From positions 40,793 through 62,719 of the forward strand of contig MNCI01018961.1 in NCBI GenBank assembly GCA_015680685.1: a stretch of DNA of 21,927 nucleotides, given 5' to 3'. This stretch comes from Gnetum montanum (lineage: Eukaryota; Streptophyta; Gnetopsida; Gnetales; Gnetaceae). The notes under the pieces were generated by a model. The model had not been told where the DNA came from. It made no database searches and saw only the letters and a program-made list of their open reading frames with translations. Of this stretch, positions 18,600-21,927 are shown in pieces. The translations under genes and the position numbers were made by a program. Position 1 is the stretch's first letter. The number at the start of each line of letters is the position of its first letter.

Positions 18600-20039
18600 G
18601 CTGAGTTGCAGTTATGGTAGAAACTAGTTCGGAGATTTATCACTGGCAACTACCCAAAGTTTAGGGGTTAGGCAATTAGTAAAATGGAAAAAATTTAAAA
18701 ATTTGTGCTAGGGCCCCCACGACTAAGAGCGAACCTCTAGTAGCTATAAGATGGAAAAACATGAGGAATAAGAAAGATGAAAAATATCAACGATAATGCT
18801 AATAAAATGGATGTCATGGATGGGGGTGAAATAAGAAATGATTGATTACAAGAAATGTTTAAGGGAAAGAAGTTAATAATTACACCAAAAAGAAATGCTA
18901 GTGGGTCCTCCCCAAAGCAGGCTCATGTCCTTTATGCCCTGACAAACCTACAAACCAAAGAGTTTGTAGGCTCTAGGAATGTCATTTGGAAGCAAGAGTT
19001 AAAAACTTACCCACAAGAATTCACCAAAAAAAAAAACAATGCATCAACCTAGAATGGACTAATGATAAAACTGGCAATGAGGTGGAAAATGGGAAGAAAT
19101 ATGGAGAGGAGAGAATGGAATGAAATCCTAAGAACAAGGCTGTGTAAAGCCCATTGTGTATTTCATGGTTAAGATAACTGAGTAGAACTCATCCCAAATC
19201 CAGACTCAAACCAACCACATTCAGTGACCTCACATCAATACACTTGGCCAATCCATCCTATTGAAGCAACAAAAATGCTTCCACAAAGAGTCACCACCGT
19301 TCCAAGGAGAGCAAGATGGAGAAGCAGGAAGTGAGAAAGGACCTTAGTTAGAGGCAACCTTTAGGCATATGTAACATGTCTTTCTAAGTCCATAACCAAT
19401 GCTTGTAGCCCATATTGCGTTATTATGTCTAAGGGGTATGCTTTGAATTCTCACTCTTTTTTGTGAGAACCACACCATGCAAAGACTTATTTTTATTCAC
19501 TCAACTTCCTAATTTTAGAATAATGTCAGAATGGCAAAAAACCCAAGAAAAAGCATCTAAGCACCCAAGAGAATGGCCAACACAAATGTACCAAATCCCC
19601 ATAAAGTCACACCCTTTTCATCCTTTAATTCTTTCCTTGGTTTGAAAAATACCTAGCCACCAATTCATTAACAAGTTTACTTAGAAAAAGGGGACTGTAC
19701 AGTTCCAAGCCAAAGGAAACCATAGAGTTGTATGGATAAGTGGACAGTGTGGACTCATTGCCTATTTTACCAAAAGAACCATACCTTAATATCAGCATCA
19801 TAATTCAAAGGTAAAAACCAAACATTAGCAATTGATTTGATATAATTCAATCCACCATCATGAGCACTTATTAGATGATGAATAAAAGTAAATAAAGAAA
19901 ACAAAGAAATAGTAAAAACATGAACGATGGTGTAAAACAAAAATAGGAAAAGTTGAAAGAATCTGTAAAATAAAAAATGTGTAAAACAAAAATTCAAAAA
20001 GAACTGAGGACCTAGAATGGTTAACATAGGTGGCCATCT
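18600..20039 (-). other. Long 3' region of Gypsy copy G2
   Basis: Between pol and the 3' LTR, with no recognised coding sequence. It contains a second copy of the 14-mer CCCCCACGACTAAG (18714-18727) next to an A-rich tract, the block shared with G1 (19340-19505), and another A-rich tract (19880-20000) beside the pol-end 14-mer. Plus-strand frames at 18855-19052 and 19463-19645 are unrecognised and not supported. The region is longer than in most Gypsy elements. Confidence 0.5.
18714..18727 (-). other. Third copy of the conserved 14-mer
   Basis: Exact CCCCCACGACTAAG, about 1.3 kb from the pol-end copy of G2 and again next to an A-rich tract (18681-18705). May be the remnant of a duplicated or recombined 3' end. 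Confidence 0.6.
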
Positions 20040-21525
20040 CCCCCACGACTAAGTTGGAAGGAGGAGATTTGAAATAGTGAATAGGGTTGTCCATCAAGAG
20101 AGGTATCATGTGTACTAGTTGTCCTAAGCTTCTGGAAAGGTTTGGTTTGTTGCACATTGACCAAAATTTTCTTATCCAAGTTCTTAGGTTTGTATATTGT
20201 CATGGCTGCTAAAGGAAAAGTTGCATAAATAATATGAGGTCCTTCCCATAGTGTTTGAAATTTAGTACGTTGTGGAACATGTGTGGGATTCTAGTAGAGA
20301 ACCTTATCTCCTGGTTGATATTTAACTTTTTAAATTCTTAGGTCATGAAGTTATTTATTGAAGGCCTTGTGCAATTCATTAGATGATAGGATAGCTAATC
20401 GATTTTCATCTAGCAAGTTAAGGGTTACTAACCATTATTTTTGTGCTAGATCAAGGTCAAGGTTGAGATCACATTCCGTGGATAGTATACAAAGCTCAAT
20501 TTGAATGTGAAGCATTGGTAATTTACTATATACTAACTCATTGGGAGAGTATCATGTAGGGAGTTTCCATGTGGAGCAATATGCCAAAAGAGCATCATTC
20601 AATTTAGTGCTCCAGTCTCGTCTAAAATTGCTAATGGTTCTTGTCAATATCTTTGTAATCTCCCTACTAGTGACTTCTACTTGACCATTCACTTGGGGGT
20701 GGTACGGTGTAGTCAATTTATGCTCAACCCCTAAGTGTTGCATTAATTCCAAAAATTTGCACTTGTGAAGTGTGTACCATTGTCTAAAATAAGTGCATGC
20801 AGCACACCAAACCTATTTGTGATTTGTTGTTGAATAAATCGTGTAGCTGTAGATGATGTACAATCTTTAATAGTAGTTGCTTTGGTTCATTTTGTTAGGT
20901 AATAAATGACAACAATAATATAAGCTTTTTCATTGTATATTGGTATAATTAGCTCCATAAAATCAATTCCCCAAATTTCAAAGGGTTCTAATGGTTGAAT
21001 CCATTGTTGCAGACCCTCCATTATAGCAGTCATTCCCCCATCACGTTGACAACACTCACAAGATTGGACGAAATGATGGGTGTCCTGAAATAATATAGGC
21101 CAATAATATCTTGCAAGGAGGATCTTGATGGTTGTTCATCTCCCAACATAATGACCCCCATAAGGACCCTCATGAGTGTGTTGGAGAACTCGTAGTTGAT
21201 CTATATTGGGAACACACCATCATACTAAGCCATTAGAACACACTTTGTAAAGTTTCCCATTGATCTCCATAAAGTACTTGGCTCGGTGAAGAAACTGTTG
21301 TTTCTTCTTAAGGTTTAACAATTGTGGTGTTTTTTGGGTAAGGAGATAGGTAAGAATGCTACTGTACCAGTTTGTCTCTATGGGTGATTGATTAGTCACT
21401 ACACTAGCAAAGAGGAATTCATCAGGGAAATGATCAGAAATTGGATACTCATCCTCTTTGTTGTCCCATCGCAACTGAGATAAATGATCAGCAACTACAA
21501 TCTCGGTGCCCTTGTGATCAATCAT
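20021..21525 (-). pseudogene. pol: G2 Gypsy pol: RNase H end, integrase, C-terminus
   Basis: From 21525: HKGTEIVVADHLSQLRWDNK (end of RNase H), a linker, FLHRAKYFMEINGKLYKV, and an intact H2C2 zinc region (HTHEGPYGGHYVGR then VQSCECCQRDGG). The integrase follows, with all three acidic residues readable: GIDFM (near 20965), ILDNGTHF (near 20770-20790), and the Glu of VEVTSREITKILTRTISNFR (near 20660). A one-base frameshift lies near 20752-20760. After it comes GVEHKLTTPYHPQVNGQVEV. The C-terminal end reads YQPGDKVLY, GPHIIYATFPLAAMTIYKPK, then NVQQTKPFQKL to a stop near 20021. Stops are of the TGA type where Arg or Trp is expected. Its 5' part is cut off at 21531 by LTR D. Better kept than G1. 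Confidence 0.92.
20040..20053 (-). other. Conserved 14-mer at the G2 pol end
   Basis: Exact CCCCCACGACTAAG; read in the pol frame it is part of FQLSRGGDGHLC, just before the stop. Confidence 0.75.
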
Positions 21526-21536
21526 CGTTCATGGGA

Positions 21537-21640
21537 TGCGATATCGCGGCCGTCATGATATCACATCCCTTGCGATATCGCGTACGCGATATCGTGTCCT
21601 CCCCTGCGATATCGCGTACGCGATATCATGGTCCACCGCC
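21537..21640 (+). repeat. LTR D U3 array: CpG-rich palindromic 34-bp units
   Basis: Three units start at 21537, 21571 and 21605 (spacing exactly 34). The second holds a perfect 22-bp palindrome at 21573-21594 whose core is GATATCGCGTACGCGATATC. The third has the 20-bp core at 21608-21627; the first is diverged. The CpG density is unlike anything else in this AT-rich window. Confidence 0.92.
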
Positions 21641-21645
21641 ATATC

Positions 21646-21654
21646 TATAAATAA
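21646..21654 (+). promoter_or_regulatory. LTR D TATA box
   Basis: TATAAATAA, 114 bp from the LTR start, directly downstream of the palindromic array and followed by a GC-richer presumed start region. Confidence 0.7.
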
Positions 21655-21927
21655 GAGGTGGCTCTCCCTTGTTTCATATCCTAGGCTAGAAGTAGAGAAA
21701 ATCTGGTAGATTGATCACTCCAGAGATAGAATATTTTCCATGTGCCCACAGTAGGAGTCCTAAACTGAATGGATCTTTATTCAAGCAACATTGTACCTGA
21801 ACACAAGTTGTGTACAGCAATAAAGATGAGCTTCTTGGATAAACCTTGTAGTGCATGTAATAGGATTTTATTATTGTTATTTATTACATGTTATTTACTA
21901 TTTTCTCTTAGTAACACGGAATGAGTA

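Larger units (their letters stand above)
21532..21927 (+). repeat. Gypsy-family LTR 'D', opposite orientation, cut by window end
   Basis: Starts TGGGATG directly after G2 pol sequence (..ATCATCGTTCA). Carries a palindromic array, a TATA box, and from 21770 to 21860 the reverse complement of LTR C's 17700-17800. So it is a member of the same LTR family pointing the other way. It is either a solo LTR or the 5' LTR of an element that lies beyond the window; GTTCA (21527-21531) would be the left target duplication. Its other end is not visible. Confidence 0.75.

Noticed and set aside
18855-19645. Two plus-strand ORFs (65 and 60 codons) as candidate antisense genes of the Gypsy 3' region
   Set aside because: Short, unrecognised, and with no counterpart seen in G1; not enough to support a gene.
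21441-21650. Plus-strand 69-codon ORF
   Set aside because: It crosses the G2/LTR D junction and is antisense to RNase H on one side and palindromic repeats on the other.

Overview
This window looks like repeat-rich intergenic DNA from a plant nuclear genome, probably a large one. It is AT-rich, has no intact long reading frame, and is filled with decayed LTR retrotransposons of the two classic plant superfamilies (Ty1/Copia and Ty3/Gypsy). Nothing seen fixes the species. I found no tRNA, rRNA or CRISPR array and no convincing intact host gene.

Layout. 1-1274: unassigned sequence with a GC-richer patch (about 310-640), AT-rich simple sequence and a compact hairpin (790-844). 1275-6116: one complete but dead Copia element on the minus strand (1280-6111). 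It has two LTRs, a 5-bp target duplication, a primer site, and gag, protease, integrase, part of RT, and RNase H. 6117-9561: AT-rich sequence with a SINE-like fragment, a decayed plus-strand gag-like frame with a zinc knuckle, and a roughly 430-bp direct duplication. 9562-21927: a group of Gypsy-type LTR elements. LTR A (9562-10452) is followed by a 731-codon, stop-riddled but frame-conserved coiled-coil ORF (10659-12851). Next comes an LTR-like promoter segment B (about 13260-13347), then Gypsy copy G1 (about 13350-16935), LTR C (17142-18127) and Gypsy copy G2 (18128-21531). LTR D begins at 21532 in the opposite orientation and breaks G2's pol.

How the parts relate. LTRs A, C and D are diverged members of one family. 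Each has a TATA box and, between it and the outer U3 edge, an array of short inverted or palindromic repeats; segment B has the same layout. The arrays keep their position and design, but their sequence changes almost completely (A and B share a motif; C is a 45-bp unit; D is a CpG-dense 34-bp unit). This is the most unusual feature of the window. G1 and G2 share a pol end, an exact 14-mer just after it, an A-rich tract and a conserved downstream block, so they are related copies with a long 3' region.

Decay. Stops in the Copia pol, the coiled-coil ORF and G2 fall mostly at Q, R or W positions, and three of the four lost zinc-knuckle ligands fit single transitions. This is the pattern expected from long-term cytosine methylation and deamination. 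All functional statements are by reading and family knowledge; no database search was possible.
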